A stretch of DNA of 33,887 nt from CAYHBS01 sp964360995 (GTDB taxonomy: Bacteria; Patescibacteriota; Minisyncoccia; Ryanbacterales; HO2-45-13): the NCBI GenBank assembly GCA_964360995.1, contig CAYHYZ010000006.1, forward strand, positions 1-33,887, written 5' to 3'. Positions 1 to 7,089 of this stretch are shown here, one piece after another (position 1 is the first letter of the stretch; every line of letters starts with the position of its first letter). The translations under genes were made by a program, and so were the position numbers. Below the pieces are notes generated by a model. That model saw only the letters and a program-made list of their open reading frames with translations, did not search any database and was not told the origin of the DNA.

Positions 1-54
1 CAAAGCCGCAGCGAATACAATCATTCCCGCACTAGTGAGAATCTTTTTTTGCAT
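1..54 (-). CDS. Partial 5' end of an exported protein
   Basis: The reverse strand reads from an ATG at 54 to the window edge as MQKKILTSAGMIVFAAAL, 18 codons. Two lysines followed by a hydrophobic stretch rich in Ala, Val and Ile is the start of a signal peptide or membrane anchor. The rest lies outside the window, so the mature protein and its function cannot be judged. No clear ribosome binding site precedes the start. The call rests only on the signal-peptide look of this short piece. Confidence 0.5.
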   Translation of the reverse strand, partial: MQKKILTSAGMIVFAAAL

Positions 55-429
55 ATCGTTTTTATGAATTAATGTTTGTTATGTGTTATATCGCGCGCGT
101 ACCAATATCTGCGGGAGACATTTCTGACTCTCGCATAAGATCGACCTTTTCGTTATTGGTAAGTGCGTCTAACTGCACGTGGTTCTTACCACACTAGTCT
201 ACAATCATTGACAAGAGATTGATGTAGTAAAAAACGTGCGTTTTGTTTGCAAACTGTTCACATGTTGTTTGCATGCGGTGCATATCTGTTGGATAACTTT
301 TTTCTCAATTTTTTGTATCGCAATTTCAAAATATTTCTTGCCATCTGTAAACAAAAATTAACGCATGTACATGCAACCTCGTGTCACCATTCTCTGCAAT
401 ATCTTATTCTTGTTATTCTACTATTCGCC

Positions 430-445
430 CGAATGGTTCCATTCG
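430..445. repeat. Palindrome, copy 1
   Basis: CGAATGGTTCCATTCG is two 7-base inverted arms around TT. It sits just upstream of the promoter of the 537-1013 gene. A near copy, together with about 14 bases of similar upstream sequence, is at 1078-1093, on the other side of that gene. It may be a regulator binding site, or the edge of a small mobile cassette. The sequence alone does not decide. Confidence 0.45.
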
Positions 446-454
446 ATGCCATGA

Positions 455-483
455 TTGTCACACACCACAATACAGTGTATGCT
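455..483 (+). promoter_or_regulatory. Sigma70-type promoter of the 158-aa gene at 537
   Basis: TTGTCA at 455-460 and TATGCT at 478-483 are separated by exactly 17 bases. Transcription would start near 490 and leave a leader of about 45 bases before the ribosome binding site. A palindrome at 430-445 lies 9 bases upstream of the -35 box and could be an operator. The rest of the 55-536 stretch has no convincing gene: the ORFs that can be drawn there are overlapping, lack start signals and give low-complexity products. Confidence 0.5.
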
Positions 484-536
484 GACAGCGAAATTGAATG
501 CGAGTAGTGTACGCTGAGAAAATGGGAGGTGGCGCA

Positions 537-1013
537 ATGATTAAGTTCGCACCGTATCGTTGTTGGGGCTGGGGGCAACGCGACTACCCGCAACACAACT
601 GGGTCGCGTACTTTATGATCAATGATGTTTGCATCTTCAGCGGTATTGATCGTACGAAACGTACCAGCACGGTAAATGCGGCCGAAGACATCATCGAGAA
701 CATATCAAACAATGAGATCATCCATTGGTCGCAGAGAAAATGGTTCGATCTTCTCGGGCCATGGGGCTATCCGTTTCAGAGAGCCGGCGAGTATAAACTT
801 GCGCTGCTGGAGCTTGCATACACGGACATTTCTCGTTCGGGTCGGAGCGAACATGATATCCTGCGCGATGGAGAATCAATCTACGTCGTCGCGAGACACG
901 CGCGCGAAGTGTGTGTAAAGGATTGGCACTTTAGAGGTTACAATAGTCGCCTCGAGCCACTCTACTCGGTGTTCGAGCAGTGTGCAGCGAGAGCAAAACC
1001 CGCAGTGTGGTAA
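537..1013 (+). CDS. Unknown 158-aa protein, independent transcription unit
   Basis: I do not recognise this protein. The start at 537 is chosen over an in-frame ATG at 498 because GGGAGGT at 524-530 lies 6 bases before it. The product is soluble-looking, has no signal peptide or membrane segment, and is rich in Trp, Tyr and Arg (for example CWGWGQRDYPQHNW near the N-terminus). The gene has its own promoter (455-483), strong ribosome binding site and hairpin terminator (1020-1052). It is therefore a free-standing unit on the strand opposite to its right-hand neighbours. It resembles in organisation the other small SD-led genes of this window. Function is unknown. Confidence 0.72.
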   Translation: MIKFAPYRCWGWGQRDYPQHNWVAYFMINDVCIFSGIDRTKRTSTVNAAEDIIENISNNEIIHWSQRKWFDLLGPWGYPFQRAGEYKLALLELAYTDISRSGRSEHDILRDGESIYVVARHAREVCVKDWHFRGYNSRLEPLYSVFEQCAARAKPAVW

Positions 1014-1019
1014 ACCTAA

Positions 1020-1052
1020 CCCCCGCAACGCATAGCGTTGAGGGGGTTTTTT
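1020..1052 (+). terminator. Intrinsic terminator of the 158-aa gene
   Basis: CCCCC and CAACGC pair with GCGTTG and GGGGG around an ATA loop. The stem is directly followed by six T. It begins 6 bases after the stop codon at 1013. Confidence 0.85.
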
Positions 1053-1077
1053 GATTATTTGCACTCTACCTTTTGCT

Positions 1078-1093
1078 CGAATGGTTCCATACG
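1078..1093. repeat. Palindrome, copy 2 (imperfect)
   Basis: CGAATGGTTCCATACG differs from the palindrome at 430-445 by one base. The preceding bases (TCTACCTTTTGCT against TCTACTATTCGCC) are also similar, giving an imperfect direct repeat of about 30 bases on both sides of the 537-1013 gene. Confidence 0.45.
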
Positions 1094-1120
1094 TTCGTTA
1101 TTACCAAACGCATATCTACC

Positions 1121-1145
1121 AGCTTCCAGCTATCAGCTATCAGCT
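1121..1145. repeat. Short tandem repeat of AGCTATC type
   Basis: AGCTTCC-AGCTATC-AGCTATC-AGCT is a 7-base unit in slightly more than three copies. It lies in the gap just outside the 3' end of the minus-strand gene at 1151. It has no obvious function. Confidence 0.5.
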
Positions 1146-1150
1146 CCCCA

Positions 1151-1630
1151 TCATTCCTCAAACACCGTTTCGGATGAAAATGTTTGATCGTCGGTTTCTG
1201 GTTTTACATGTCGTTCGTATTTCGTGGACACCATATATCCTTCAAGAAAATTCGCAAAATCCCTGCGGTGGCTATTCTGTCCCGTTGCGAAAAAGTGCCT
1301 GATTGGTGAGGCTTCGGGGCTTAGCTCATAGTGCCCCCGTATTTCCCCGTCATTATATACGCGTAAATGGTACTGCTCGTTAAATGATGCGAGCTTTCGC
1401 CATGAAAGTACTTGGTCACTGTCTTCCCACGCAACAAAGTGATTGCCAAATCCCCATTTGCTGTGAAGATGTCGCTTCAGTTCTGAAAGTGATCTATTTG
1501 GCGCAATCCAACCTAGGTGATGTTTCTGCCTTTGTTTACTGTGAAATGGAAGTGCTACACGCTCTAAATACGGAAATGCCGGGTATAGCGCATTCCACAT
1601 TCGTTGTTTTATTCGTTGCATTGGACTCAT
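1151..1630 (-). CDS. Unknown 159-aa soluble protein
   Basis: The product is a basic, aromatic-rich protein with no membrane segment or signal peptide. The middle part (KWGFGNHFVAWED, then QYHLRVYNDGEIRGHYEL) alternates hydrophobic and polar residues like a small beta-sheet domain. The C-terminus is acidic and probably disordered. I do not recognise the family, but the composition is that of a real protein. It starts at an ATG at 1630 without a Shine-Dalgarno, and a small inverted repeat (TAGTAG-TATG-CTACTA) overlaps the start region. It follows the DUF1905 gene by 12 bases on the same strand and may be cotranscribed with it. Confidence 0.7.
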   Translation of the reverse strand: MSPMQRIKQRMWNALYPAFPYLERVALPFHSKQRQKHHLGWIAPNRSLSELKRHLHSKWGFGNHFVAWEDSDQVLSWRKLASFNEQYHLRVYNDGEIRGHYELSPEASPIRHFFATGQNSHRRDFANFLEGYMVSTKYERHVKPETDDQTFSSETVFEE

Positions 1631-1642
1631 AGTAGTATGCTA

Positions 1643-1957
1643 CTAGATTCTGACCGTAAGTGAAATCTGTATTGTTATATTTACTCTTATTCCCTCCTTT
1701 TCACGCACCGAAGCCTTTAGTGGAAGCAAAAACGTGCCGGATTTTTTGTCGGGAAAAATTGAGGTCTTCCAGGTTGTTTTGCCAACGGTCGCGTCCACAG
1801 GAAACGACCCCCATCCGCGGGTCATTCCCTCATACCGCGTTTGAATTTCTCGAGAAAGTTTTTTTGGCACTCTTACAAAATGCCACGCGGCATTCTGCCC
1901 CGGATATAACCACACTTTTGAGCTAAATTGATATGAAGAAGCCTTTTTACTACCCAT
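1643..1957 (-). CDS. DUF1905-domain protein, 104 aa
   Basis: The whole protein matches my memory of the DUF1905 family: a KVWLYPGQNAAWHFVRVP start, a WGSFPVDATVG centre, a WKTSIFPDKKSG block and a LPLKASVREKEGI end. The biochemical role of DUF1905 is not established. It is often found alone or joined to a YdeI/OmdA-type domain, and a double OmdA protein is encoded at 12874-13284. The start codon overlaps the stop of the acyltransferase gene by 8 bases. A second copy of the first 28 codons is present at 9720-9803 on the far side of the biosynthetic operon. The first 13 residues differ between the two copies, whereas the SKVWLYPGQNAAWHFV segment is identical, which points to a recombination junction here. 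Confidence 0.85.
   Translation of the reverse strand: MGSKKASSYQFSSKVWLYPGQNAAWHFVRVPKKLSREIQTRYEGMTRGWGSFPVDATVGKTTWKTSIFPDKKSGTFLLPLKASVREKEGIRVNITIQISLTVRI
1876..1897. repeat. Left copy of att-like dyad core inside the DUF1905 gene
   Basis: CAAAATGCC-ACGC-GGCATTCTG has 9-base arms with one mismatch. Bases 1875-1894 are identical to 9724-9743, and similarity stops abruptly on the outer (lower-coordinate) side of both copies. The segment between the copies holds the complete biosynthetic operon. It could be the left attachment-like site of an inserted segment; an ordinary conserved coding motif is the alternative. Confidence 0.5.
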
Positions 1958-2567
1958 GATAAATACAATACATCAATTTGTTTGCTAGGCTCATATTTTC
2001 TTTTCTGTCTATAGTATCTACTATCGGAAAGATTGGTCTCATGGTAAGAATAATTTTAACTTTACGCATAAAAATATCGCGAAGTCCTATTTGCTGAGAA
2101 CCTTTAATATACATAGGAACAATTTGAGCATCGGTATGTTTTGCCATATAAATTATTCCTGGCTTCGCCTCGACCTTGCTGCCAGGAGTTACTATTTGCG
2201 CTTCGGGGAATATCATTACTGAGTGACCCTTTTTAAGAATGTATTCAGTAGATCCCAATAAATCCTCATATGTAAATGCACGCCGCTTAATCGGATATGC
2301 GCCCAAAAGAATAAATATTTTAAACCACCATTTATGGTAGTGGTATTCATTTGTTGGCTGATAAAACGGAATTATTTTTAAAAGTAATGAAAAAGGCAAT
2401 AAATATATTAAAAATGGGTCAATCTTTGCGTGATGATTAGCAGCTATGATAATAGCCCTTCGATCATCGATATTTAGTTGCTCTATCCCTTGTACGTCCG
2501 CCCGAAGAATGAACTTAAGCGGCAGGTGCAGAAATACATATGTACACAATTGCGCTAGAAACACCAT
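1950..2567 (-). CDS. PlsC-type acyltransferase, last gene of the biosynthetic operon
   Basis: This 205-aa protein has the acyltransferase layout of the PlsC/LPLAT family: an N-terminal hydrophobic segment (about residues 3-20), the HX4D catalytic pair H45 and D50 in NHHAKID, a GAYPIKRR block (89-96) equivalent to motif II, and FPEAQ (120-124) where the family normally has FPEGTR. Family members move an acyl group from acyl-ACP or acyl-CoA to a lysophospholipid or another hydroxyl or amine acceptor at the membrane. The adjacent ACP gene, 4 bases upstream, is the likely acyl donor. The EGT to EAQ change suggests an acceptor other than a normal lysophosphatidate. Its stop codon overlaps the DUF1905 start. 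It could also serve ordinary phospholipid synthesis, but its place at the end of the operon argues against that. Confidence 0.82.
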   Translation of the reverse strand: MVFLAQLCTYVFLHLPLKFILRADVQGIEQLNIDDRRAIIIAANHHAKIDPFLIYLLPFSLLLKIIPFYQPTNEYHYHKWWFKIFILLGAYPIKRRAFTYEDLLGSTEYILKKGHSVMIFPEAQIVTPGSKVEAKPGIIYMAKHTDAQIVPMYIKGSQQIGLRDIFMRKVKIILTMRPIFPIVDTIDRKENMSLANKLMYCIYHG

Positions 2568-2571
2568 AGTG

Positions 2572-2817
2572 CTACGCGCTCTTCTTATCTAACTTTGCTT
2601 CTACTGATGTAATGAGATCATTAACGTTCTGCAGCCGGCCCAGCTCTTCCGAGTTAAACACAATTTGAAAGTGCTCTTGCACAGCAACGATAAGCTCAAC
2701 AAGTGCAAACGAATCAGTGTTATTGTCTTCCCATTTCTGGTCAGCGTGCACATCACCTGCCTTCATGTCGAAAACACTGGCAATAATATTAATCACATCT
2801 TCACGAATATTCTTCAT
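2572..2817 (-). CDS. Acyl carrier protein, second carrier of the operon
   Basis: This is an 81-aa acidic helical protein of standard ACP size. The phosphopantetheine site is S36 in NNTDSFALVELI, so the usual DSL motif is DSF here. The following helix (VELIVAVQEHFQI) is typical of ACP helix II. The Sfp-type transferase in the same operon is the obvious activating enzyme. It lies between the di-iron gene (1 base gap) and the PlsC-type gene (4 bases), so it may carry the acyl chain that those enzymes oxidise or transfer. It differs clearly from the carrier at 5774-6019, so the pathway has two separate carriers. Confidence 0.88.
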   Translation of the reverse strand: MKNIREDVINIIASVFDMKAGDVHADQKWEDNNTDSFALVELIVAVQEHFQIVFNSEELGRLQNVNDLITSVEAKLDKKSA

Positions 2818-2818
2818 A

Positions 2819-3373
2819 CTATTTTAATCCTAAAAAGTCCCATAATTTCCCCTCATATCTTGAAACGACATCATAAATAGCTTGATCTAATGCTCGATAT
2901 TTCGCAATCAATTCATCAATATTAATGCCCTGCGATTTATAGATATTGAGTTGGCTTTCTATCCACGTTAAGTGGCCATCTTCATCATCTAACATTTTCT
3001 TTATCGTTTTTTTTACCTCGGGATGTGCATCACTCTTTTTTGCGTGATTAGTAAACTGACTGTAGATACGCTCCTCAAAAATCTTAGTGATTACGAGAAT
3101 TTCTGGCATCGATGTGGGTAGGCCCGCCTCGATCGCGTATTGCGACTGATATGTCTCGAGAATTTGAATGGGAACACACCCCAGCTTCACAATGGTGTCT
3201 GTCCATAACCACGCGTGACGAGCCTCTTCTGAAAAGTGCTCGGTAAGAAAAATACGCATGGTCGGATCACTTGTGCGCCGAGCAAGTCTCCCAAAAAAAA
3301 GCGCTCCGGCCAATTCGGACGCACGGTAGTAACTTAACACCCACAGCTCATCCTTTGTGAGTTGTTGTTCCAT
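2819..3373 (-). CDS. Ferritin-like di-iron protein (second of a tandem pair), 184 aa
   Basis: The helical protein shows the four-helix di-iron pattern: E20 (ASELAG), E50 and H53 (EEARHAW), E100 or E101 (FEERIY), and E131 with H134 (DEDGHLTW). This ExxH repeat is shared by rubrerythrin-, MiaE- and other ferritin-like oxidases and oxygenases, which use two irons and O2 to hydroxylate, desaturate or N-oxidise substrates. It has no rubredoxin-like CxxC domain, so it is not a classic rubrerythrin. The start overlaps the end of the other di-iron gene by 26 bases, which implies coupled translation. The substrate is unknown; a carrier-bound intermediate is likely from context. Confidence 0.8.
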   Translation of the reverse strand: MEQQLTKDELWVLSYYRASELAGALFFGRLARRTSDPTMRIFLTEHFSEEARHAWLWTDTIVKLGCVPIQILETYQSQYAIEAGLPTSMPEILVITKIFEERIYSQFTNHAKKSDAHPEVKKTIKKMLDDEDGHLTWIESQLNIYKSQGINIDELIAKYRALDQAIYDVVSRYEGKLWDFLGLK

Positions 3374-4085
3374 TTTTTATATGTTGCCGTTTATACGCGT
3401 GTAAATTCACTCCGGTGAGTTTCTCCACTTTCTTCACATACAACATGAGTGTAGGCATATCGTTCCTTCCAGCCATGGGGATGTTCGCCCCCACCACCTC
3501 GCTTCCCTGATGTTGGAAGTTGAGCGCTTCATCTAGAACCGTCTGAATGACAGAGGGATCTTCCTTAATCCTCCACTCAAGCAGATCGTAGAAAACATTA
3601 CAATGACGAAATTCGTCCTTCATTAGGTAGGCCAATAAACTCTTGAGTACAGGCTCTTTAGCTTGCTCCAAAAGGCGCATGTAGAAATGTGCTGTGAAAT
3701 GTTCGGATAACATATAATTTGCAAGTTGTCGTATCCTGTCAGGATAGTGAGACCCGACATTCTTTTCTCGCACCTCAATCACTTCACGATCCGGGATACC
3801 ATGTCCAATGGCCTGAAGATATCGCTGTAGTGCATAAAAATGCTTATATTCCTCGTAAAACTGTATAGATGCTATAGCGGATTCTTCCGGGCTATTCCAC
3901 CAAACTTCAAGACCCTTTAGCGCAAACATGGGCGCATAAGATTCAATAAGCGCAGCCCCTTTCAGCGCCTCAATGATACTGGGTTGACTATTTGCGAGCG
4001 CGCTGTCGATATGAGCCCAATCTATATCAGTTTCAAGCTGCCACCTATCCCGCTCGGCAATTCTATAGTACTTGCTGTAGATCAT
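3348..4085 (-). CDS. Ferritin-like di-iron enzyme, acyl-ACP desaturase-like, 245 aa
   Basis: Metal ligands can be read as E48 (LIESYAP), E79 and H82 (EEYKH), E128 (LSEHF), and E158 with H161 (DEFRH). Their spacing (31, 49 and 30 residues) is close to that of soluble acyl-ACP desaturases (family FA_desaturase_2), and the N-terminal phrase WQLETDIDW also recalls that family. AurF-type N-oxygenases have a similar pattern with an extra His and remain possible. The enzyme would use O2 to desaturate, hydroxylate or N-oxidise a carrier-bound substrate. It overlaps the methyltransferase gene by 4 bases and the next di-iron gene by 26. It is about 100 residues shorter than plant desaturases. Confidence 0.78.
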   Translation of the reverse strand: MIYSKYYRIAERDRWQLETDIDWAHIDSALANSQPSIIEALKGAALIESYAPMFALKGLEVWWNSPEESAIASIQFYEEYKHFYALQRYLQAIGHGIPDREVIEVREKNVGSHYPDRIRQLANYMLSEHFTAHFYMRLLEQAKEPVLKSLLAYLMKDEFRHCNVFYDLLEWRIKEDPSVIQTVLDEALNFQHQGSEVVGANIPMAGRNDMPTLMLYVKKVEKLTGVNLHAYKRQHIKNGTTTHKG

Positions 4086-4942
4086 ACATTGGTAGTTCGC
4101 TTATTCGCTGTAATAAATATCTGATAGCCGTGTGCATCTCTTTGGAGCTTCGATAGCTCAAACTTCGTTCTAGAGAAGATATCGCTGACAATGGGCTCTT
4201 CGCGATACTGTGTAATAAGTTCAGCGATATTTTTCATTAAGTAATCCGAGAATCGGTGCCGTACCGTTGCTGATGTTATAAACGTGCCTGTGCTGTTTAG
4301 TTTTTCAAAACACATGTTATAAAACGTACTCAGATCTGAATCCCCAAGAAATTCGCCAAAACCCGTAGATGTTATGATATCCATCTCACCTGGGTATGCT
4401 TCCACATCAAACGCATCCCCTCGGATCACTTCAAAGTTCGTAAACTGGTATTCTTTAATTAGTTCCATTCCCTTCTTCAACGCCACAGGATCTTTGTCTA
4501 CACAATAAAACTTTGATCGCTGAAACACAACTGGAAAATCTTTTCTCAATTTGGATGCAGCTTCGATCATTTCCCGCGGAATTCCAGAAGGAATGGACAA
4601 GATATTAATTTGGCTTTTATTATTGGAAAGTGCGTGACGGATAATTTCATCTCTCGCATGATAATACCGGTTGCGAAAAGAACGACTTGACGGCAGGGCG
4701 AGCAATATTTTATCAATGAGTATCCCTACCATGAATTGACCACTGGCTTCGCTCCTGTATATATGATCCGCAAATTCGTGGCTTCCAGAATTCAAAATTC
4801 CCTCCCTGGCAAGGTCGCTCAATTGCATCAAATAATATATTGGAAGTAAATGTAATTGACCTGTTGTCAGAAGCTTTAGAGGAATACTTCTGGTTGTTCT
4901 GGTTGCATTGACCAGTTTCATATTTTCATAATTCGTGGCCAC
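4082..4942 (-). CDS. Class I SAM-dependent methyltransferase, 286 aa
   Basis: A Rossmann-type SAM fold starts near residue 112: motif I is INILSIPSGIPRE (112-124), the acidic ribose-binding residue is D149 in FYCVDKDP, GDAF is at 175-178 and MDIITSTGFGEFL forms motif IV. About 110 residues ahead of the fold are helical and probably bind the substrate. Motif I (SIPSG instead of the common GxGxG) is unusual but the order of elements is clear. The GTG start at 4942 overlaps the ligase gene by 25 bases. An in-frame ATG at 4921 would give the typical ATGA overlap and is an equally good start. It probably methylates an O, N or C of the carrier-bound product, because it is coupled to the ligase and the di-iron genes. 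Confidence 0.8.
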   Translation of the reverse strand: MATNYENMKLVNATRTTRSIPLKLLTTGQLHLLPIYYLMQLSDLAREGILNSGSHEFADHIYRSEASGQFMVGILIDKILLALPSSRSFRNRYYHARDEIIRHALSNNKSQINILSIPSGIPREMIEAASKLRKDFPVVFQRSKFYCVDKDPVALKKGMELIKEYQFTNFEVIRGDAFDVEAYPGEMDIITSTGFGEFLGDSDLSTFYNMCFEKLNSTGTFITSATVRHRFSDYLMKNIAELITQYREEPIVSDIFSRTKFELSKLQRDAHGYQIFITANKRTTNV

Positions 4943-5763
4943 TTATTCTGATCCATTCCGTGCTGGCAAAGAAAGGCGTACGCCCACCGTTCAAGCCCAA
5001 AAGCTACACATCCACTGTGAGCAATTTTTTTGTCTTGATCTAAAATCTGAGCCTTTTTACAAAAGAACATCTGGTGATTATTGAATGAAGTAATTGCAAT
5101 GGCCTTACGCGTAGATACGCCCGCGCGCATTTCAAGCTTTAGTCCTTTAAGTTTCTGCAGAAGCAGTTTTCCCCGATTTTCTCCCAAAAAAAATGGATCC
5201 GTAGCTAGTACAATGGTTTGTGATATGCCGTGCTCCGCTGCCAGCTCAATCACTTTGTCTGTGATTTTCTGCTTTAAAGTATCAACTGCGTTTGCTGATC
5301 CAAAAAAAATAATTTCCCGCATAGTAAAATCCCAGAGACGCTCAGGCGTGTTTGTGAGTCGAGCACCTTCAGCGCGGAAACAACTACCGGAGGAAGAGAT
5401 AACATGCAACGATCTTTGTAAGTTTACTTTCCGCATATCTTGATAGGCGTGATAACAAATGGCTGGTCTCAGAACATACTGCTTAGCTTTGGCGCGGTCC
5501 GGCGAATCCACATAAGAAGCAAACTGCGGGAAGGACTTGAAAAACTCAAATCTAGTAAGTTCATCTTTGGAAATTAATGTGGGGTATTTTACTTCATTTG
5601 CACCCATTTCCTTTGATATATTTCTCATACCCTTCTCTAAAACATCCATAACATGTAGAAATCGGTAGTCTAAGGTTACCAGCCCCTTCCCCAACTTACG
5701 AATGAGCCCATCTTTAAGTAAAAGTGACTTGAACGCTTTATATTCTTGATCTGCAAGCAACAT
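4918..5763 (-). CDS. Class II aaRS-like amino acid:[carrier protein] ligase
   Basis: This 281-aa protein has a class II synthetase core like that of seryl-tRNA synthetase but lacks the N-terminal tRNA-binding coiled coil. Motif 2 is seen around CFRAEG (128-133) and motif 3 in GLERWA (256-261). Residues C128, E150 (TMREIIF) and C252 (HSGCVAFG) match the Cys-Glu-Cys zinc site known in the SerRS-like amino acid:carrier protein ligases first described from Bradyrhizobium. Those enzymes activate an amino acid with ATP and place it on the phosphopantetheine arm of a small carrier instead of on tRNA. The carrier gene 10 bases upstream (5774-6019) fits this exactly. The amino acid cannot be read from the sequence; glycine or alanine are known substrates in the family. 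A normal serS is present at 25945. Confidence 0.88.
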   Translation of the reverse strand: MLLADQEYKAFKSLLLKDGLIRKLGKGLVTLDYRFLHVMDVLEKGMRNISKEMGANEVKYPTLISKDELTRFEFFKSFPQFASYVDSPDRAKAKQYVLRPAICYHAYQDMRKVNLQRSLHVISSSGSCFRAEGARLTNTPERLWDFTMREIIFFGSANAVDTLKQKITDKVIELAAEHGISQTIVLATDPFFLGENRGKLLLQKLKGLKLEMRAGVSTRKAIAITSFNNHQMFFCKKAQILDQDKKIAHSGCVAFGLERWAYAFLCQHGMDQNKWPRIMKI

Positions 5764-5773
5764 TAGACGAGAG

Positions 5774-6019
5774 CTATCTTAGAAATGTTCTACTAATAAT
5801 TCTCGGGGATCGAAAGTTATCTAATACTATTTGATCGTCTGCGATTCTCAGATCTAACATTATTTCAATAAATGCAATTAGGTCGAGAATCTTCATCGAA
5901 TCAATAATACCGTCGTCAAAAAGCGCTGTATCCGCAGTAATCTGTATCTTAACGTCGGCGAGCGATGATACAAAGCTACATAGCTTATCTTCAAATTCTT
6001 TACTAGAGAGCTGGCTCAT
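5774..6019 (-). CDS. Carrier protein paired with the amino acid ligase
   Basis: This 81-aa protein has a phosphopantetheine attachment serine S41 in FDDGIIDSMKILDLIAFIE, a good match to the carrier-protein DS(L/M) motif and helix II. It lies between the reductase (17-base overlap) and the aaRS-like ligase (10-base gap). That is the ligase-plus-carrier arrangement described for amino acid:carrier protein ligases, so it most probably carries the aminoacyl group. The C-terminal end (RSPRIISRTFLR) is more basic than in a typical fatty acid ACP and may be a partner-binding element. Confidence 0.87.
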   Translation of the reverse strand: MSQLSSKEFEDKLCSFVSSLADVKIQITADTALFDDGIIDSMKILDLIAFIEIMLDLRIADDQIVLDNFRSPRIISRTFLR

Positions 6020-7088
6020 GTGCTATTTTCCGACCCCATTGAGAGGCAATACAGTACTTTATAATCTTTGCATAGTATCTATCTAAAGGGATTTCTTCAA
6101 TACCAGCCCTGCGTAGTATAGAGACGGTAAGATGATTACTGAAAACTTTTGGATAGTTCAGCTGTGGAAGAAAGTGACGCATTGAGTGTGCAAATTGCTT
6201 CAATATTTTATTGTTTGTAGTCGCAATCGCGCCAACAAAGTCACTATATGTGTCCTCCGAAACAATTGGAGGAATCTCTATCCCTCTATTTGCCCAGTTT
6301 GGATCAAGTTGACTGAAGAGTAGGTGGGTTGACGTCAGGAGCTCTTCCAATGTCATAGAAAGAGACTGCCCGGCTGTAATATGATGCGTGCAACCGGCAA
6401 TGAATTTTTTTTCAAACAGGTAATGCACGGCGTCGACACAATAATCAGTTGAGATCAGATCCACCGTACCCGTTGGGATACCTGGTACCATAGGAATAAA
6501 GCCATTGTAGTAAAGGCGCAACGCCTGATGAAATACATTAAATTGCCGTACAATTCCTGATCTTGAACTACCAATGATAGTACTGGGTCTATATATTGCT
6601 ATTGGCACAGATGACATTTCATTGCGCAACAACACCTCCATGTGAAACTTGGATTCCTCATATGCATTAATGAATCCTGCGCTACCATCGAGCCATGACT
6701 CGTCTACCTCTCCACTCTTCCGCCCTGCAACATATGCCGTACTCAATACCCCTACCTTACACAGATTTCTGCACGATTTTGCAAGCATAATAATATTTCT
6801 CGTTCCTTCTACGTTCGTCCGTTTCGCTGAAATATTTGTTGCTGAAAAATTAGTATCTGCCGCACAATGAAGTATTGCTGTTAGTTCTGATTGAAGCAGT
6901 GTATACAGCTGCTCAGTAAGCCCAAGACGTCTTCTCACAACGTCGCCTTTCACATATACAACGTTGCTTACGCCAGAGTTTTGACCGATGTGTTTATGCG
7001 TCAATACATACACTTTCTGCTGCGTATATTTTTTGAGAATTTCTCCTCCAATAAAACCAGTCGCTCCCGTTATTAACACGGCACTCAT
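6003..7088 (-). CDS. NAD(P)-dependent thioester-reductase/epimerase-like enzyme, 361 aa
   Basis: An extended short-chain dehydrogenase fold is clear: the nucleotide-binding motif GATGFIGG at residues 8-15, the LHCAAD strand, STAYVAG near the active site and the catalytic pair in YEESK. The late part (IYRPSTIIG, then DLISTDYCVDAV) resembles the thioester-reductase (male-sterility/NAD_binding_4) branch, which reduces carrier-bound thioesters to aldehydes or alcohols. Here it would release or reduce the product on one of the two carriers. The ORF is open upstream to 7157, but the ATG at 7088 is chosen because it lies 1 base after the stop of the KASIII-like gene and directly precedes the fold. 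A sugar-type epimerase or ketoreductase is the alternative. Confidence 0.8.
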   Translation of the reverse strand: MSAVLITGATGFIGGEILKKYTQQKVYVLTHKHIGQNSGVSNVVYVKGDVVRRRLGLTEQLYTLLQSELTAILHCAADTNFSATNISAKRTNVEGTRNIIMLAKSCRNLCKVGVLSTAYVAGRKSGEVDESWLDGSAGFINAYEESKFHMEVLLRNEMSSVPIAIYRPSTIIGSSRSGIVRQFNVFHQALRLYYNGFIPMVPGIPTGTVDLISTDYCVDAVHYLFEKKFIAGCTHHITAGQSLSMTLEELLTSTHLLFSQLDPNWANRGIEIPPIVSEDTYSDFVGAIATTNNKILKQFAHSMRHFLPQLNYPKVFSNHLTVSILRRAGIEEIPLDRYYAKIIKYCIASQWGRKIAHEPAL

Positions 7089-7089
7089 G

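Noticed and set aside
208..236. TTGACA at 208-213 as a promoter
   Set aside because: No -10 like hexamer lies 15-19 bases downstream and no gene follows directly.
247..507. 86-codon ORF on the plus strand, rich in Phe, Leu and His
   Set aside because: It has no ribosome binding site, overlaps the promoter of the 537 gene, and its composition is that of translated AT-rich spacer.
2819..4085. Di-iron pair as paralogs of NrdB
   Set aside because: Ligand spacing and flanking motifs differ clearly from NrdB, and the radical Tyr context is absent.
4918..5763. Reading the aaRS-like gene as a broken seryl-tRNA synthetase
   Set aside because: The frame is intact, the zinc ligands and motifs 2 and 3 are kept, and a carrier gene is adjacent. 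A full serS exists elsewhere in the window.
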